The position numbers and the translations under genes are program-made. DNA of 64,000 nt from Acinetobacter nosocomialis (lineage in GTDB: Bacteria; Pseudomonadota; Gammaproteobacteria; Pseudomonadales; Moraxellaceae): contig CP107049.1 of NCBI GenBank assembly GCA_025736915.1, forward strand, positions 1,178,001 to 1,242,000. The letters are read 5' to 3'. Below the pieces are notes generated by a model. The model was given only the letters and a program-made list of their open reading frames with translations, had not been told where the DNA came from and made no database searches. Positions 1-12,384 of this stretch are shown piece after piece; within the stretch, counting starts at the first letter, position 1, and the number at the start of each line of letters is the position of its first letter.

Positions 1-349
1 CTAGCGCAATAGTCGCTAGTATACTAATTTGTCTCCAATAACTTCTTAAGTCTGAAATTTTAAATTTCAGTGCAGAAGATGTCAGAATAAAACAGATGAC
101 GCCATTAATTAAAAAGTCGTAAAAATCGATATGACGTACTGCTTCTTCAATATTATGAATATTAATAGTAATAAACTGATTACCATTTAAGAGACTGGCT
201 CCCCATTGCAAAATAAAGACAAAAATTGCAGAAACAAGAGGCACGCCAATAGCTTGAGGGAAGCCTAAAATACGCTTATTGAATATAGTAGTTGCAATTG
301 ATAAGGCAAATACAACCGTAAGTGCTTGTAATAAGAAAAAATTACCCAT
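1..349 (-). CDS. Cation:proton antiporter, CPA1 type (N-terminal part, truncated by window edge)
   Basis: Reading leftward from an ATG at 349 gives about 116 uninterrupted residues beginning MGNFFLLQALTVVFALSI. There are at least two hydrophobic helices, an FPQAIGVPL turn and a later hydrophobic stretch FLINGVICFILTSSALKF. This alternation matches the N-terminus of CPA1 (NhaP-like) Na+/H+ antiporters, inner-membrane proteins that exchange cytoplasmic Na+ or K+ for protons. The catalytic Asp-Asp region lies beyond the window, so the family call rests on the N-terminal pattern only. The gene is transcribed away from ypfJ's 3' end and is separated from it by about 235 nt that include the ypfJ terminator. 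Confidence 0.65.
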   Translation of the reverse strand, partial: MGNFFLLQALTVVFALSIATTIFNKRILGFPQAIGVPLVSAIFVFILQWGASLLNGNQFITINIHNIEEAVRHIDFYDFLINGVICFILTSSALKFKISDLRSYWRQISILATIAL

Positions 350-537
350 GAACACCCTTCTTCTGGGTCAATGACCAAATAAGAAAACCTAGACAGCTGA
401 ACTGAACAGAATGACAAAATAGGCACTTTATATGTGCCCAAACAGTTAAAAATTGAAATATAAGTTTAACGAATTACTTTAATCATTCTATCGATCAGTT
501 AAATTTCTTAACATTAATTATGAATCAGAGGGGTATT

Positions 538-580
538 AAAAAGATGAGTCTATTAAAAATGCTTTAATAAACTCATCTTT
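538..580 (-). terminator. Rho-independent terminator after the YpfJ-like gene
   Basis: Long inverted repeat: AAAGATGAGT (540-549 region) and TATTAAA pair with TTTAATA and ACTCATCTTT (571-580) around a 5-nt loop. Read on the minus strand, the stem is followed by a U-run. It lies directly after the stop of the metallopeptidase gene. Confidence 0.75.
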
Positions 581-584
581 CGCA

Positions 585-1484
585 TTAGATAGAATTATTA
601 AAAGTATCACATTGATTGATATCACCAGACTTTAAGCCCACTTGAAACCAATGCATCCGCTGCTCACTCGTACCATGGGTGAAGCTATCAGGAACAACTT
701 GGCCAGTTGCACGTTTTTGCAAATAGTCATCGCCAATTTTTTGAGCTGCATCCATTGCTTCTTCAACATCACCAGACTCTAAAAACTGAGTACGTTGTTG
801 ATTATGATTTGCCCATATACCTGCTAAACAGTCGGCTTGTAACTCTTGACGCACAGATAGTTGGTTACCCTCTCTTTGACTAACTTGCGAACGCGCTTGT
901 TGCACTTGAGAAGAAATACCAAGCAAGGTTTGAACATGATGACCTACTTCATGAGCAACAACATAGGCTTGGGCAAAATCCCCTGCCTCATCTTGGCGAG
1001 TAAGCTCTGATTTATTTTGTTCACCCGAGATACCCATTTGCTCACGCATATCTTTAAAAAATTCGGTATCAATATAAACTTTCTGGTCGGCTGGACAATA
1101 AAAGGGTCCCATAGCAGATTGAGCGGTACCACAACCTGAGCGAGTCACTCCACTAAATAAAACCAACTTTGGCGGTGTATAAGTTTTACCTAACTGCTTA
1201 AATATAGGTGTCCACGTATCTTCTGTATCAGCTAATACAGTTCCAACAAAATCTGACGCTTCTTTTTGCTCAGGTGTTAAACTTTCTGGTGAAGTTGCAT
1301 TTGATTGTTGTGAAGCAGTAACCTGCTGCGTTGCCTGATAAGCCATTTGTGGATCAACGCCAAAAAATTTCCATGCGACAAATGCCACAACCAAACCAAT
1401 AATACTAATACCACCTGCTTTAACGCCGCCCCCACCTCGACGGTCCTCAACATTGGTACTGACTCTACGATCTCTCCAACGCAT
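585..1484 (-). CDS. ypfJ: Neutral zinc metallopeptidase, YpfJ family
   Basis: A 299-residue protein with a charged, Gly-rich N-terminus (MRWRDRRVSTN...GGGG), one membrane segment at about residues 24-43, and a periplasmic domain. The zinc-binding motif HEVGHH is at residues 178-183, and a likely third ligand Glu is in QELQADCLAGIW at about 213. This layout and length fit the putative neutral zinc metallopeptidase family (YpfJ/KPN_02809). Its substrate is unknown, so only proteolytic activity can be inferred. The gene sits 28 nt after the DUF808 gene on the same strand, and the two may share a transcript. It ends in its own hairpin terminator. Confidence 0.88.
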   Translation of the reverse strand: MRWRDRRVSTNVEDRRGGGGVKAGGISIIGLVVAFVAWKFFGVDPQMAYQATQQVTASQQSNATSPESLTPEQKEASDFVGTVLADTEDTWTPIFKQLGKTYTPPKLVLFSGVTRSGCGTAQSAMGPFYCPADQKVYIDTEFFKDMREQMGISGEQNKSELTRQDEAGDFAQAYVVAHEVGHHVQTLLGISSQVQQARSQVSQREGNQLSVRQELQADCLAGIWANHNQQRTQFLESGDVEEAMDAAQKIGDDYLQKRATGQVVPDSFTHGTSEQRMHWFQVGLKSGDINQCDTFNNSI

Positions 1485-1512
1485 AACTTCCCTCTTCTTT
1501 TAAATGGCCTGA

Positions 1513-2436
1513 TTAGTCAGAAGCTTTTGGCCACATTTTCTGTATTAAACTCACCACAAGCAACACAACTGCACCAGCAATCATACCAATCACAAAGTTC
1601 ATTAATGTCGGTGTTAAAGCACCAATAATATTTCCTACTGCTGGTATAGTTTCTACCTGATCAACCGTATCTTCAGTAACATGGTGAAGTAAAGGAATCG
1701 TATGATTAATAATCCCTCCACCTACTAAAAACATTGCAATAGTTCCAACAATAGAAAGTAGCTTCATTAAAAGAGGAGCAAAAGCAAGTAAACCACGTCC
1801 TAGAGTTTGTTTGAAAGAAGCAGCTTGTTTTGTTAAATATAATCCTAAATCATCAATCTTAACAATCACGCCAACCAAGCCATAAACGCCAAGCGTCATC
1901 ACAACTGCAATAATGCTAAGAACACTAACTTTAGTTAATAACGTAGCAGTCGCCACTGTACCTAACGAGATTACGACAATTTCAGCTGATAAAATAAAAT
2001 CTGTACGAATAGCCCCTTTTACCTTCTCTTTCTCAAAAGTAACCAGATCTAGCTCTTCATTGTTAAATTCTTTTTCTGCTTCCTCAGAGGTCGAAGCTTT
2101 TCTATGCGTAATTGTATGAAGAACTTTTTCAACGCCTTCATAACATAAAAATAAGCCACCTAACATCAAGAGCGGGTTAATCAGCCAAGGTGCAATAACG
2201 CTAATTAATAAAGCTAAAGGAACTAAAATAAGCTTATTAACTAAAGAACCTTTCGCGACCTTCCACACAATAGGCAATTCACGATCTGCTCGCACACCTG
2301 TTACCTGTTGTGCATTTAAAGCCAAATCATCACCTAAAACACCAGCAGTTTTCTTTGCTGCCATTTTGCTCATTAAAGCGACATCATCTAAAATTGTTGC
2401 AATATCATCTAGTAATAAAAGTAAGCCACTTGCCAT
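1513..2436 (-). CDS. DUF808 family inner-membrane protein (YedI-like)
   Basis: A 307-residue multipass membrane protein. The N-terminus [20 protein letters not shown] is characteristic of DUF808/YedI proteins. About six hydrophobic segments follow, at roughly 77-100, 148-170, 172-195, 210-240 and 275-300, with an acidic cytoplasmic loop ([15 protein letters not shown]) near 115-130. The family has no established biochemical role. The start is clear because [11 protein letters not shown] is conserved. It lies immediately upstream of the YpfJ-like gene and divergent from trpS; the roughly 200-nt spacer must hold promoters for both directions. Confidence 0.88.
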   Translation of the reverse strand: MASGLLLLLDDIATILDDVALMSKMAAKKTAGVLGDDLALNAQQVTGVRADRELPIVWKVAKGSLVNKLILVPLALLISVIAPWLINPLLMLGGLFLCYEGVEKVLHTITHRKASTSEEAEKEFNNEELDLVTFEKEKVKGAIRTDFILSAEIVVISLGTVATATLLTKVSVLSIIAVVMTLGVYGLVGVIVKIDDLGLYLTKQAASFKQTLGRGLLAFAPLLMKLLSIVGTIAMFLVGGGIINHTIPLLHHVTEDTVDQVETIPAVGNIIGALTPTLMNFVIGMIAGAVVLLVVSLIQKMWPKASD

Positions 2437-2642
2437 TTCTTATCCAGGTTTGTATTTATCTGACTATTGTAAGATGAAATATTCTAATTTCTGTAATTTT
2501 ACTGAATAAATTCACAATATTATTTTAAGAAAGTTTAACCAATCGCTGACGAAAAAATTTTATTTCCCGTACAATAATGCCAATCTTTTATATTACAGGG
2601 CTTACTATCCCTGATTAAGCCAATACGATAGTGGAATAAATA

Positions 2643-3656
2643 ATGAGTAATGTTGATCAGCGTCCAATTATTTTGACAGGCGACCGCCCTACCGGACAAC
2701 TTCACCTTGGGCATTTTGTCGGTTCTTTGCGTTCACGTGTAGGTTTACAGGATAGCCATCATCAACATCTCTTATTAGCAGATGCTCAAGCATTAACAGA
2801 CAATGCTGATAATCCGGATAAAGTACGCCGTAACATCTTAGAAGTTGCTCTAGATTATTTAGCAGTTGGTATTGACCCAACTAAGACAACCATTTGTGTA
2901 CAGTCATGTTTACCAGCATTAAATGAACTTACAATGTTATATCTTAACTTTGTAACTGTAGCTCGTTTAGAACGTAATCCGACCATCAAATCTGAAATTC
3001 AAATGCGTGGTTTTGAACGTGACATTCCTGCTGGTTTCCTTTGCTACCCTGTTGCACAGGCAGCTGATATTACGGCTTTTAAAGCAACTGTAGTACCAGT
3101 GGGTGAAGATCAGATTCCAATGATTGAGCAAACCAATGAAATTGTACGTCGTGTGAATCGTCAAATTGGTCAAGACCTTTTACCTGAATGTAAAGCCTTA
3201 CTTTCTAATATGGCTCGTTTACCAGGTTTTGATGGTAAAGCAAAAATGTCTAAATCATTAGGCAATACTATTGTTTTAAATGCTTCTGACAAAGACATTA
3301 AAAAAGCTGTAAATGCAATGTACACAGACCCAAATCACCTTCGTATTGAAGATCCAGGTCAAGTTGAAGGAAACATTGTATTTACTTATTTAGATGCATT
3401 TGATCCAAATAAAGAAGAAGTTGAAGAATTAAAAGCGCATTATCGCCGTGGTGGTCTTGGTGATGGTACTGTTAAAAAACGTCTTGAAGGTGTGTTAAAA
3501 GAATTAATTACACCTATTCGTGAACGCCGTGAAGAACTTGCTAAAGATCCTGACTATATTATGGATGTTTTACGTCAAGGTACTGACAAATGCAGAATCA
3601 TTACTCAACAAACTTTAGATGAAGTTAAAGATGGCTTAGGCTTATTTAAGTTTTAA
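2643..3656 (+). CDS. trpS: Tryptophan--tRNA ligase
   Basis: A 337-residue class I aminoacyl-tRNA synthetase that charges tRNA-Trp. The HIGH-type signature appears as TGQLHLGHFVGS at about residues 18-29, and KMSKS is exact at 201-205. The Rossmann core and the dimer region with VPVGEDQ (ATP/Trp pocket) are in the expected order. The length is typical of proteobacterial TrpS. A likely -10 element TACAAT is at 2570-2575. The leader contains a short hairpin (CAGGG/CCCTG, 2596-2613) but no run of Trp codons, so classical attenuation is not apparent. A strong terminator follows at 3679-3703. Confidence 0.97.
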   Translation: MSNVDQRPIILTGDRPTGQLHLGHFVGSLRSRVGLQDSHHQHLLLADAQALTDNADNPDKVRRNILEVALDYLAVGIDPTKTTICVQSCLPALNELTMLYLNFVTVARLERNPTIKSEIQMRGFERDIPAGFLCYPVAQAADITAFKATVVPVGEDQIPMIEQTNEIVRRVNRQIGQDLLPECKALLSNMARLPGFDGKAKMSKSLGNTIVLNASDKDIKKAVNAMYTDPNHLRIEDPGQVEGNIVFTYLDAFDPNKEEVEELKAHYRRGGLGDGTVKKRLEGVLKELITPIRERREELAKDPDYIMDVLRQGTDKCRIITQQTLDEVKDGLGLFKF

Positions 3657-3678
3657 CTCTAGAGTAAATATATAAATG

Positions 3679-3703
3679 AAAAGCCCTACGGGGCTTTTTT
3701 TAT
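3679..3703 (+). terminator. trpS terminator
   Basis: Stem AAAAGCCC/GGGCTTTT around a TACG tetraloop, followed by a run of T. It lies 23 nt past the trpS stop. Confidence 0.88.
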
Positions 3704-3763
3704 AATTATATTAAGATTCAATAGTTTAAAATTTCACATTGTTAATATATTTATAATGATTCA

Positions 3764-3955
3764 CATGCACTTACCCTTTTAACGTGAAGTAACACTAATT
3801 AACGCGAACCTTAATGAAGAAATATTAAACCTTAACTAATATAGCTCAAGTAGGTTGATATGAACCTCACGACATTTCTCCTTAAGCCGAAACTGTTTTT
3901 AACAGATTCGTTGTTCTACGCAATGATCACCCCAATCATTGCGTATTTTTTTGTC
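3764..3955 (+). ncRNA. aar: Aar-like small RNA between trpS and sucD
   Basis: The trpS-sucD gap holds an independent plus-strand transcription unit. A TATAAT -10 box is at 3752-3757, about 190 nt of non-coding sequence follows, and a strong terminator closes it: a 10-bp stem ACGCAATGAT/ATCATTGCGT at 3918-3944, then T7 and another T-run. trpS already has its own terminator upstream and sucD converges from the right, so the hairpin must serve a separate RNA. The Hfq-dependent sRNA Aar of A. baylyi, linked to amino-acid metabolism, was described between exactly these two genes. Identity is inferred from position and size; the -35 box is weak and the 5' end is approximate. Confidence 0.7.
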
Positions 3956-4010
3956 TTTTTTTCGCCTTATTATTTCTTATTTCATTTTATGCTACTTTTC
4001 AATGATGCAA

Positions 4011-4046
4011 AAAAATACCGCATCATTTTTCAGATGCGGTATTTTT
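4011..4046 (-). terminator. sucD terminator
   Basis: Perfect 14-bp stem AAAAATACCGCATC/GATGCGGTATTTTT around an 8-nt loop, A/T-flanked on both sides. It ends the minus-strand suc transcript and could also stop plus-strand read-through. Confidence 0.88.
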
Positions 4047-4065
4047 TAAAGATTCAAGGAAGCTA

Positions 4066-4956
4066 TTAAGCTAAACCTTTCTCTTTTAATACTTGCAACA
4101 TAGTTGAACCAAGCTCAGCTGGGCTACGAGTGTAAGCCATACCTGCTTTTTCAAATGCAGCAAATTTCTCTTCAGCAGTACCTTGACCACCAGAAATGAT
4201 CGCACCAGCGTGACCCATACGCTTACCTTTAGGAGCAGTTACACCAGCGATGTAACCTACTACAGGCTTAGTCACGTTAGATTTGATGAATTCAGCAGCT
4301 TCTTCTTCCGCTGTACCACCGATCTCACCGATCATGATGATTGCATCAGTATCTGGATCGTCTTGGAACAATTGAAGAGCTTCAATTTGGTTCATACCTG
4401 GGATTGGGTCACCACCAATACCGATACAAGTAGACTGACCTAAACCAAGCTTAGTTGTTTGAGCAACCGCTTCATAAGTCAATGTACCTGAACGTGAGAT
4501 AATACCAATACGACCTGGTTGGTGGATGTGACCAGGCATAATACCGATCTTACATTCACCCGGAGTGATCACGCCTGGGCAGTTAGGACCAACTAAACGA
4601 GTACCGTTACCGTTAGTTTCTAAATAACGTTTTGCTTTAAGCATGTCGATTGTTGGAACACCTTCAGTGATCACAACGATTAGGCCAACACCTGAATCAA
4701 CCGCTTCAACGATTGAGTCTAAAACGAATGGAGCTGGTACATAGATTACAGATGCATCTGCATTTGTTTCACGTACAGCTTCTTTCATTGTGTTGAATAC
4801 TGGTAAGTCAAGGTGAGTTGTACCACCTTTACCTGGAGTAACACCACCAACAACTTTTGTACCGTAGTCTAAAGCTTGTGCAGAGTGGAAAGTACCGTTT
4901 TTACCAGTAAAACCTTGTACCAATACTTTAGTGTCTTTATTAATTAATACGCTCAT
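4066..4956 (-). CDS. sucD: Succinate--CoA ligase, ADP-forming, alpha subunit
   Basis: A 296-residue subunit of succinyl-CoA synthetase, which interconverts succinyl-CoA and succinate with formation of ATP or GTP. The CoA-binding Rossmann region is at residues 8-100 ([12 protein letters not shown]). The active-site phospho-histidine is His249 in [17 protein letters not shown]. Length and motifs are complete. It follows sucC by 14 nt, so the two are translated from one transcript, and it is the last gene of the suc cluster, closed by the hairpin at 4011-4046. Confidence 0.97.
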   Translation of the reverse strand: MSVLINKDTKVLVQGFTGKNGTFHSAQALDYGTKVVGGVTPGKGGTTHLDLPVFNTMKEAVRETNADASVIYVPAPFVLDSIVEAVDSGVGLIVVITEGVPTIDMLKAKRYLETNGNGTRLVGPNCPGVITPGECKIGIMPGHIHQPGRIGIISRSGTLTYEAVAQTTKLGLGQSTCIGIGGDPIPGMNQIEALQLFQDDPDTDAIIMIGEIGGTAEEEAAEFIKSNVTKPVVGYIAGVTAPKGKRMGHAGAIISGGQGTAEEKFAAFEKAGMAYTRSPAELGSTMLQVLKEKGLA

Positions 4957-4970
4957 GATTGATACTCCCC

Positions 4971-6137
4971 TTACGCTTTAACTGCAGCTACAACTTTTTC
5001 TGCGGCATCAGACAAACCGTTCGCAGAAATTAATTTCAAACCAGATTCATCAAGTAATTTAGCACCTAACTCAGCGTTGTTACCTTCTAAACGAACAACA
5101 ACTGGAACAGTTACGTTTACTTCTTGAACCGCTGCAATAATTGCTTCAGCAATCATGTCACAACGTACGATACCACCGAAGATGTTAATTAAAACACCTT
5201 GTACAGAAGTATCAGCAAGGATGATTTTGAACGCTTCAATTACGCGCTCTTTAGTTGCACCGCCACCAACGTCAAGGAAGTTTGCAGGCTGACCACCATA
5301 AAGTTTAATGATGTCCATAGTTGCCATTGCAAGACCAGCACCGTTAACCATACAACCGATGTTACCTTCTAAAGCAACATAGTTAAGATCAAATTCAGAT
5401 GCTTTTAATTCACGCTCATTCTCTTGAGATTTGTCACGTAAAGCAGCAACTTTAGGTAAACGGTAAAGCGCGTTAGAGTCGATACCTACTTTCGCGTCTA
5501 CACATAAAATTTCGCCATTTTCACGAACTGAAAGTGGGTTAATTTCAAATAAAGCAAAATCATTTTCAACAAATGCTTGGTAAGCAGCTGTCATGATTTT
5601 TACGAATTGACCGATTTGTTTGTCTTTCAAACCTAAAGCAAACGCAACTTCACGTGCTTGGAATGGTTGTAAGCCAACCAACGGATCAACTTCAACTTTG
5701 ATAATTTTTTCTGGAGTTTCTTCAGCAACTTTCTCGATTTCTACACCACCTTCTGTAGAAGCCATGAAAGTAATACGACGGCTAGAACGATCTACAACCG
5801 CGCCCAAGTAAAGCTCACGCTCAACTGGATATACGTCTTCAGCAACAATGATGCTGTTTACTGGTTGACCATTTGCATCAGTTTGATACGTTACAAGACG
5901 AGTACCAATGATATTGTTTGCAAATTCGATAACATCTTCTTTAGATTTTGCAACTTTAACGCCACCAGCCTTACCACGACCACCAGCATGAACTTGCGCC
6001 TTCATTACAGCGAATTTACCACCAAGCTGTTCAAATGCAGCAACTGCTTCGTCTGCATTGGTTGCCAAGATACCTTCTTGTACCGGCATACCATATTCTT
6101 TCAATAACGCTTTAGCTTGATACTCATGTAAGTTCAT
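4971..6137 (-). CDS. sucC: Succinate--CoA ligase, ADP-forming, beta subunit
   Basis: A 388-residue protein beginning [16 protein letters not shown], the usual SucC N-terminus. The ATP-grasp domain covers about residues 1-230, with [18 protein letters not shown] as the nucleotide-binding loop. The C-terminal CoA-ligase domain contains [18 protein letters not shown] and [14 protein letters not shown]. It pairs with SucD. It lies 148 nt downstream of lpd with a terminator-like hairpin in between (6260-6281). SucCD expression may therefore depend partly on read-through or on its own promoter in that gap. Confidence 0.97.
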   Translation of the reverse strand: MNLHEYQAKALLKEYGMPVQEGILATNADEAVAAFEQLGGKFAVMKAQVHAGGRGKAGGVKVAKSKEDVIEFANNIIGTRLVTYQTDANGQPVNSIIVAEDVYPVERELYLGAVVDRSSRRITFMASTEGGVEIEKVAEETPEKIIKVEVDPLVGLQPFQAREVAFALGLKDKQIGQFVKIMTAAYQAFVENDFALFEINPLSVRENGEILCVDAKVGIDSNALYRLPKVAALRDKSQENERELKASEFDLNYVALEGNIGCMVNGAGLAMATMDIIKLYGGQPANFLDVGGGATKERVIEAFKIILADTSVQGVLINIFGGIVRCDMIAEAIIAAVQEVNVTVPVVVRLEGNNAELGAKLLDESGLKLISANGLSDAAEKVVAAVKA

Positions 6138-6259
6138 TTAGTTACCTACTTAACTTTGTTTGTTGTCTTCAATTTGCACAACATTCTCATGTTGTATATG
6201 CAAATTGCTGTCTACGTCTATCAACTTGATGATTTTTTAATCACACCATCGAATGTGAA

Positions 6260-6281
6260 AAAGAGCGGAGAACCGCTCTTT
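6260..6281 (-). terminator. Terminator-like hairpin between lpd and sucC
   Basis: Perfect 9-bp stem AAAGAGCGG/CCGCTCTTT around a 4-nt loop. On the minus strand it is followed by a short U-run. It lies just 3' of the lpd stop and before sucC, so it is expected to terminate or attenuate the sucAB-lpd transcript. Confidence 0.75.
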
Positions 6282-6285
6282 AATT

Positions 6286-7762
<1,477 letters not shown>

Positions 7763-7781
7763 AGGTATTTATTCGAAGAAA

Positions 7782-8975
7782 TTAAAGATCAAGGATGAGT
7801 TTAGCTGGCTCTTCTAACAATTCTTTGATTGCTACTAAGAAACCTACAGCTTCTTTACCATCGATCATACGGTGGTCATAAGAAAGCGCTAAGTACATCA
7901 TTGGCAAGATTTCAACTTGACCATTTACCGCCATAGGACGCTCTTGGATTTTGTGCATACCCAAGATACCAGTTTGCGGTTGGTTCAAAATAGGAGTTGA
8001 AAGCAATGAACCGAAAGTACCACCGTTAGTGATTGTGAAAGTACCACCAGTCATTTCTTCGATAGATAATTTACCGTCACGTGCTTTACCAGCATAAGCA
8101 GCAATACCTGCTTCAACTTCTGCATAGCTCATACGGTCAGTATCACGTAATACTGGTACAACAAGACCACGATCAGAAGATACTGCAACGCCGATGTCAT
8201 AGTAACCGTGATAAACGATATCGTCGCCATCAATTGAAGCGTTTACAGCTGGGTAGCGTTTAAGCGCTTCAGTTGCTGCTTTAACGAAGAATGACATGAA
8301 GCCTAAACGAGCGCCATGACGTTTTTCGAAAGCATCTTTATATTGCTTACGCAATTCCATGATTGGCTTCATGTTAACTTCGTTAAATGTAGTTAACATT
8401 GCAGTTTCTTGAGTTGCAGCAAGAAGACGCTCAGCAACACGCTTACGTAAACGAGTCATTGGAACACGTTTTTCGATACGCTCGCCAACAGCAACACTTA
8501 ACGGAGTAACGTTAGCAGCTGGTTTAGCTTGATGGTTTGCAACATCTTCTTTAGTGATACGACCACCACGGCCAGTACCTTGTACGTCAGCAGCAGCAAT
8601 ACCAGATTCAGTTAACGCTTTACGAACCGCAGGAGCTTGATCAGATACAGTTTCTGTACGTTCAACAACAGGAGCTGCACCAGCTTGAGTTTGAGCAACT
8701 GCTTGTTCTACCGCTGCAGGAGCAGCAGCTGCGCCAGCACCAGCTTCGAATTGAGCAATAACTTCGTCAGAAAGAACTGTATCGCCTTCACCTTTAATGA
8801 TTGCAACCAAGCTACCATCTGCAGGAGCAACAACTTCTAAAACAACTTTGTCGGTTTCAATATCACAGATTACTTCATCACGTGATACAGGTTCACCCAC
8901 CTTTTTATGCCAAGTTGCGATGGTGCCATCTGCAACAGACTCTGGGAATACCGGTGCTTTAATTTCGGTTGCCAT
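7782..8975 (-). CDS. sucB: Dihydrolipoyllysine-residue succinyltransferase (E2 of 2-oxoglutarate dehydrogenase)
   Basis: A 397-residue E2 core that carries succinyl groups to CoA. It has a single N-terminal lipoyl domain (1-77) with the lipoylated Lys43 in DIETDKVV. An Ala/Pro-rich linker at 80-110 is followed by the peripheral-subunit-binding domain (about 115-150, VRKALTESG...[11 protein letters not shown]) and a catalytic domain ending with [10 protein letters not shown]. The start overlaps the sucA stop (TAATG) and is preceded by AGGAGATTCTCAATA, so the two are translationally coupled. LipB, also in this window, supplies the octanoyl precursor for its lipoyl group. Confidence 0.97.
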   Translation of the reverse strand: MATEIKAPVFPESVADGTIATWHKKVGEPVSRDEVICDIETDKVVLEVVAPADGSLVAIIKGEGDTVLSDEVIAQFEAGAGAAAAPAAVEQAVAQTQAGAAPVVERTETVSDQAPAVRKALTESGIAAADVQGTGRGGRITKEDVANHQAKPAANVTPLSVAVGERIEKRVPMTRLRKRVAERLLAATQETAMLTTFNEVNMKPIMELRKQYKDAFEKRHGARLGFMSFFVKAATEALKRYPAVNASIDGDDIVYHGYYDIGVAVSSDRGLVVPVLRDTDRMSYAEVEAGIAAYAGKARDGKLSIEEMTGGTFTITNGGTFGSLLSTPILNQPQTGILGMHKIQERPMAVNGQVEILPMMYLALSYDHRMIDGKEAVGFLVAIKELLEEPAKLILDL

Positions 8976-11815
8976 TATTGAGAATCTCCTGATTGTTCAG
9001 CTTCGATTGCCAATGCATCATTAATTAGCTGAGCTTGTTGTTTTGCATGCAAGTACGGTGAGCCACAAGCTGGTGCAGCAGAAGCTTCACGACCTGCAAA
9101 ACTGATACGGATTTGTTTGCCAGATTTTAAGATATCGTCATATAAACGCGGTGCGATAAACAACCAAGCGCCTTGGTTCTTCGGCTCTTCTTGCGCCCAA
9201 ACGAGTTCTTTCACATTTGGATAAGCAGCCAAGATTTCCGCAAGACGTTGCTCTGGGTATGGATACAACTGTTCAATACGTACGATTGCAACATTAGTTA
9301 AGTTTTGTTCACGACGTTTTTCGAGTAAGTCGTAATAAACTTTACCGCCACAAAGTACAAGACGAGTTACATCTGACTTGTTAATTTGATCGATTTCGTC
9401 AATTACAGTTTGGAATGAACCATGTGCTAGCTCTTCTAAAGTAGAAGTCGCAAGTTTATGACGAAGTAAAGATTTCGGTGACATTACGATTAATGGCTTA
9501 CGAATTGGGCGTACAGCCTGACGACGTAATGCATGGAAAATCTGTGCAGGTGTCGTTGGAGTGATCACTTGCATGTTGTCTTCAGCACATAACTGTAAGA
9601 AACGTTCTAAACGAGCTGAAGAGTGCTCTGGACCTTGACCTTCGAAACCGTGTGGTAACAACATTGTTAAACCACAAACACGCTCCCACTTAGTCTCACC
9701 AGAAGCAATAAACTGGTCAATCACAACTTGAGCACAGTTTACGAAGTCACCAAATTGTGCTTCCCAAATAATCAAGCTCTTAGGAATTGTAGTTGCGTAA
9801 CCATATTCGAACGCAAGAACTGCTTCTTCAGATAAAAGAGAGTCGTAAATCGCAAAACGTGGTTGGTTCTCTTTAACATGACAAAGAGGAATGTAAGTTG
9901 AACCATCAACTTGGTTATGCAATTTCGCATGACGGTGTGAGAAGGTACCACGACCCACGTCTTCACCAGTAATACGAACTAGATAGTCTTCATCTAATAA
10001 AGTTGCATAAGCTAAAGTTTCTGCTGCACCCCAGTTTAAAGGAGTTTCACCAGTTTGCATTTTCACGCGATCTTCAATTACTTTTTGAACCTGACGCTGC
10101 ATTACAAACCCTTCAGGAAGTTTGCTCATGCCCTCGCCTAATTCTTTAAGACGATTCAAGTCAAATGAAGTATCCCAATCGTCTGTATAGTCATGGCCCA
10201 AATATGGAGTCCAATCAACAAACATTTTGGTATTTGGTTCAAGAATCAATGCATTTGCTACATGATTACCTGCTTCTAAATCAGAACGGTAATCTTCAAC
10301 CATTTGGTCTGCTTCAGCGCGATCAAGTACTTTCTCTTGAACAAGTTGATCAGCATAAAGTGTACGAGTAGTTGCTTTCTTCGCAATTACTTGATACATC
10401 AATGGTTGTGTACCAGATGGCTCATCTGCTTCGTTATGGCCGCGACGACGATAACAGAACAAATCGATAACAACATCTTTACGGAATTCGTGACGGAAAT
10501 CATGTGCTAATTGAGTAGCAAAGATAACTGCTTCAGGATCATCACCATTTACATGGAAAATTGGCGCCTGAATCATTTTAGCAACGTCTGTACAGTACTC
10601 TGTAGAACGTGCATCACGTGGATCAGAAGTTGTGAAACCAACTTGGTTGTTCACAATAATATGAACTGTACCACCAACCGTATAGCCACGAGTTTGTGAC
10701 ATTTGGAAGGTTTCCATGTTCACGCCCTGACCTGCAAATGCAGCATCACCATGAACAATAACTGGCAATACGTCATCACCGCCGATGTCTCTACGACGTA
10801 CTTGACGTGCGCGTACAGAACCTTCAACTACAGGACCAACAATTTCCAAGTGAGATGGGTTAAATGCCAATGCCAAGTGAACTTCGCCACCTGGAGTCAT
10901 TACATTACTTGAGAAACCTTGGTGGTATTTAACGTCACCTGAACCTTTCTTATGAATTGATTTACCTTCGAACTCACCAAATAAGTCCGCAGGGTTTTTA
11001 CCCATAATGTTAACAAGAAGGTTCAAACGGCCACGGTGTGGCATACCGATAACAACTTCTTTACAGCCTACAGCACCAGCACGCTGGATAATCTCGTTTA
11101 CCATAGGAATAAAAGATTCGCCGCCTTCAACACCAAAGCGTTTAGCACCGACGTATTTATTACCAAGATATTTTTCTAGACCCTCAGCAGCGGTTAAACG
11201 CTCTAAGAAGCCTTTCTTTTGATCATTTGAGTAATTGAATTTACCACGGGCACTTTCAAGACGTTGTTGAATCCAACGCTTTTCTTTTGTGTCCACGATA
11301 TGCATGTATTCAACACCGATTGAACCACAATAGATTGCTTCCATTGCTTCAATCATTTCAGCAAGAGTTGCTTCACTCTTACCAATCTCAAGATTGCCTG
11401 TGTTGAATACTGTGTCTAAATCTGATTTGGTTAAACCGTGTGCTGAAAGATCTAAATCAGGAATATCTTCACGCTTAGCAAGACCTAATGGATCTAATTT
11501 AGCTTTTTGATGTCCGCGATTGCGATAAGCAGCAATAAGTTGTAAAACGCCAATTTGACGACGCTCATGCTCAGTACTTACAGTACTTTGTACAACAGGT
11601 TGAACACGATTAGCATTACGTCCTAGTAATAGGAATTGCTCACGCACAGCGCTGTGTGGTTGGTCACCCTTTGGATATTTATCGAAATATTGGCGCCAGT
11701 CCTCAGCGACGGAGGTTGGGGAAGTCAGGTACTGCTCGTAAAGTTCTTCAATATACGCTGCACTATCAGCGGAAAGTTCAGTGTCAAGACGCAATGCGTC
11801 AGCAACTTCTTGCAT
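8975..11815 (-). CDS. sucA: 2-oxoglutarate dehydrogenase E1 component
   Basis: A large thiamine-diphosphate enzyme that decarboxylates 2-oxoglutarate and succinylates SucB. The N-terminal segment [13 protein letters not shown] binds E2/E3. The TPP region has GMPHRGRLN and GDAAFAGQG (Mg/TPP motif), and [13 protein letters not shown] lies later in the core. I choose the start at 11815 (946 residues). An upstream in-frame ATG at 11827 lies directly on the AGGAA/GGG sequence that would be the ribosome-binding site for 11815. It is the first gene of sucAB-lpd-sucCD and has a long leader with two inverted repeats. Confidence 0.96.
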   Translation of the reverse strand: MQEVADALRLDTELSADSAAYIEELYEQYLTSPTSVAEDWRQYFDKYPKGDQPHSAVREQFLLLGRNANRVQPVVQSTVSTEHERRQIGVLQLIAAYRNRGHQKAKLDPLGLAKREDIPDLDLSAHGLTKSDLDTVFNTGNLEIGKSEATLAEMIEAMEAIYCGSIGVEYMHIVDTKEKRWIQQRLESARGKFNYSNDQKKGFLERLTAAEGLEKYLGNKYVGAKRFGVEGGESFIPMVNEIIQRAGAVGCKEVVIGMPHRGRLNLLVNIMGKNPADLFGEFEGKSIHKKGSGDVKYHQGFSSNVMTPGGEVHLALAFNPSHLEIVGPVVEGSVRARQVRRRDIGGDDVLPVIVHGDAAFAGQGVNMETFQMSQTRGYTVGGTVHIIVNNQVGFTTSDPRDARSTEYCTDVAKMIQAPIFHVNGDDPEAVIFATQLAHDFRHEFRKDVVIDLFCYRRRGHNEADEPSGTQPLMYQVIAKKATTRTLYADQLVQEKVLDRAEADQMVEDYRSDLEAGNHVANALILEPNTKMFVDWTPYLGHDYTDDWDTSFDLNRLKELGEGMSKLPEGFVMQRQVQKVIEDRVKMQTGETPLNWGAAETLAYATLLDEDYLVRITGEDVGRGTFSHRHAKLHNQVDGSTYIPLCHVKENQPRFAIYDSLLSEEAVLAFEYGYATTIPKSLIIWEAQFGDFVNCAQVVIDQFIASGETKWERVCGLTMLLPHGFEGQGPEHSSARLERFLQLCAEDNMQVITPTTPAQIFHALRRQAVRPIRKPLIVMSPKSLLRHKLATSTLEELAHGSFQTVIDEIDQINKSDVTRLVLCGGKVYYDLLEKRREQNLTNVAIVRIEQLYPYPEQRLAEILAAYPNVKELVWAQEEPKNQGAWLFIAPRLYDDILKSGKQIRISFAGREASAAPACGSPYLHAKQQAQLINDALAIEAEQSGDSQ

Positions 11816-12346
11816 TTGTGGACCCATTTCCTATTGCAAAAAATATTACAGGCTGCCTTTTAAGCACACCCATGATGCATAATGTCAAATTGGTAAAAAT
11901 GACACTACTTACCCAACAGGTCTTCAAGACCATGGGGCGTCATACTACCTAGAGAGAAAACTCCATAGGTAATTAATGAATCACAACGCCCTCAATGGCA
12001 TCATCACTCACCTTATACTCGATTAAAACCGAGCAATTTTTTGCAAATCTTTTTAGAAAAATTAACTACACAATTAACTTTTCTAAAATGACTTTGACCA
12101 TAAAAATTAAGCACTGATCTAAGATCGTGCCACTTAATTTAATTTCACTAGTATACGCTTTTTTCACCTACAACTTTGTGGCAAATCGTATCATGTTCTT
12201 AACGAACGATTGATTTTTTTGACACATACCATCTATAAATTGGCGAAATACATATCCAATTTTATCTATTAATATATGGTGCTTGATATAAAAACCCCTC
12301 TTTTAGCGACTAAAGTATAAGACGCCTATTATAAAGTTAAAAAAAA
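11816..12346. promoter_or_regulatory. sucA upstream region with leader inverted repeats
   Basis: About 530 nt without a convincing reading frame separate the sucA start from the sdhB terminator. Two inverted repeats lie in the proximal part. One is GGTCTTCAAGACC at 11919-11931. The other pairs TACCTA and TAGGTA (11946-11971), with inner GAG/CTC pairing. The distal half is very AT-rich and presumably carries the suc promoter. No specific operator could be identified. Confidence 0.5.
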
Positions 12347-12367
12347 ACGCACATCAAGGATGTGCGT
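12341..12367 (-). terminator. sdhB terminator
   Basis: Perfect 9-bp stem ACGCACATC/GATGTGCGT around a 3-nt loop. On the minus strand it runs into an uninterrupted U-tract. It separates the sdh operon from the suc operon. Confidence 0.88.
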
Positions 12368-12384
12368 TCTCTATTTGTGCAGAA

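Noticed and set aside
2580..2642. Hairpin in the trpS leader as a Trp attenuator
   Set aside because: No Trp-rich leader peptide, no alternative anti-terminator and no U-run after the hairpin.
3860..4069. 69-codon plus-strand open frame between trpS and sucD
   Set aside because: It runs through the sRNA-like region and two strong terminators, is dominated by Phe/Tyr codons from T-tracts and has no ribosome-binding site.
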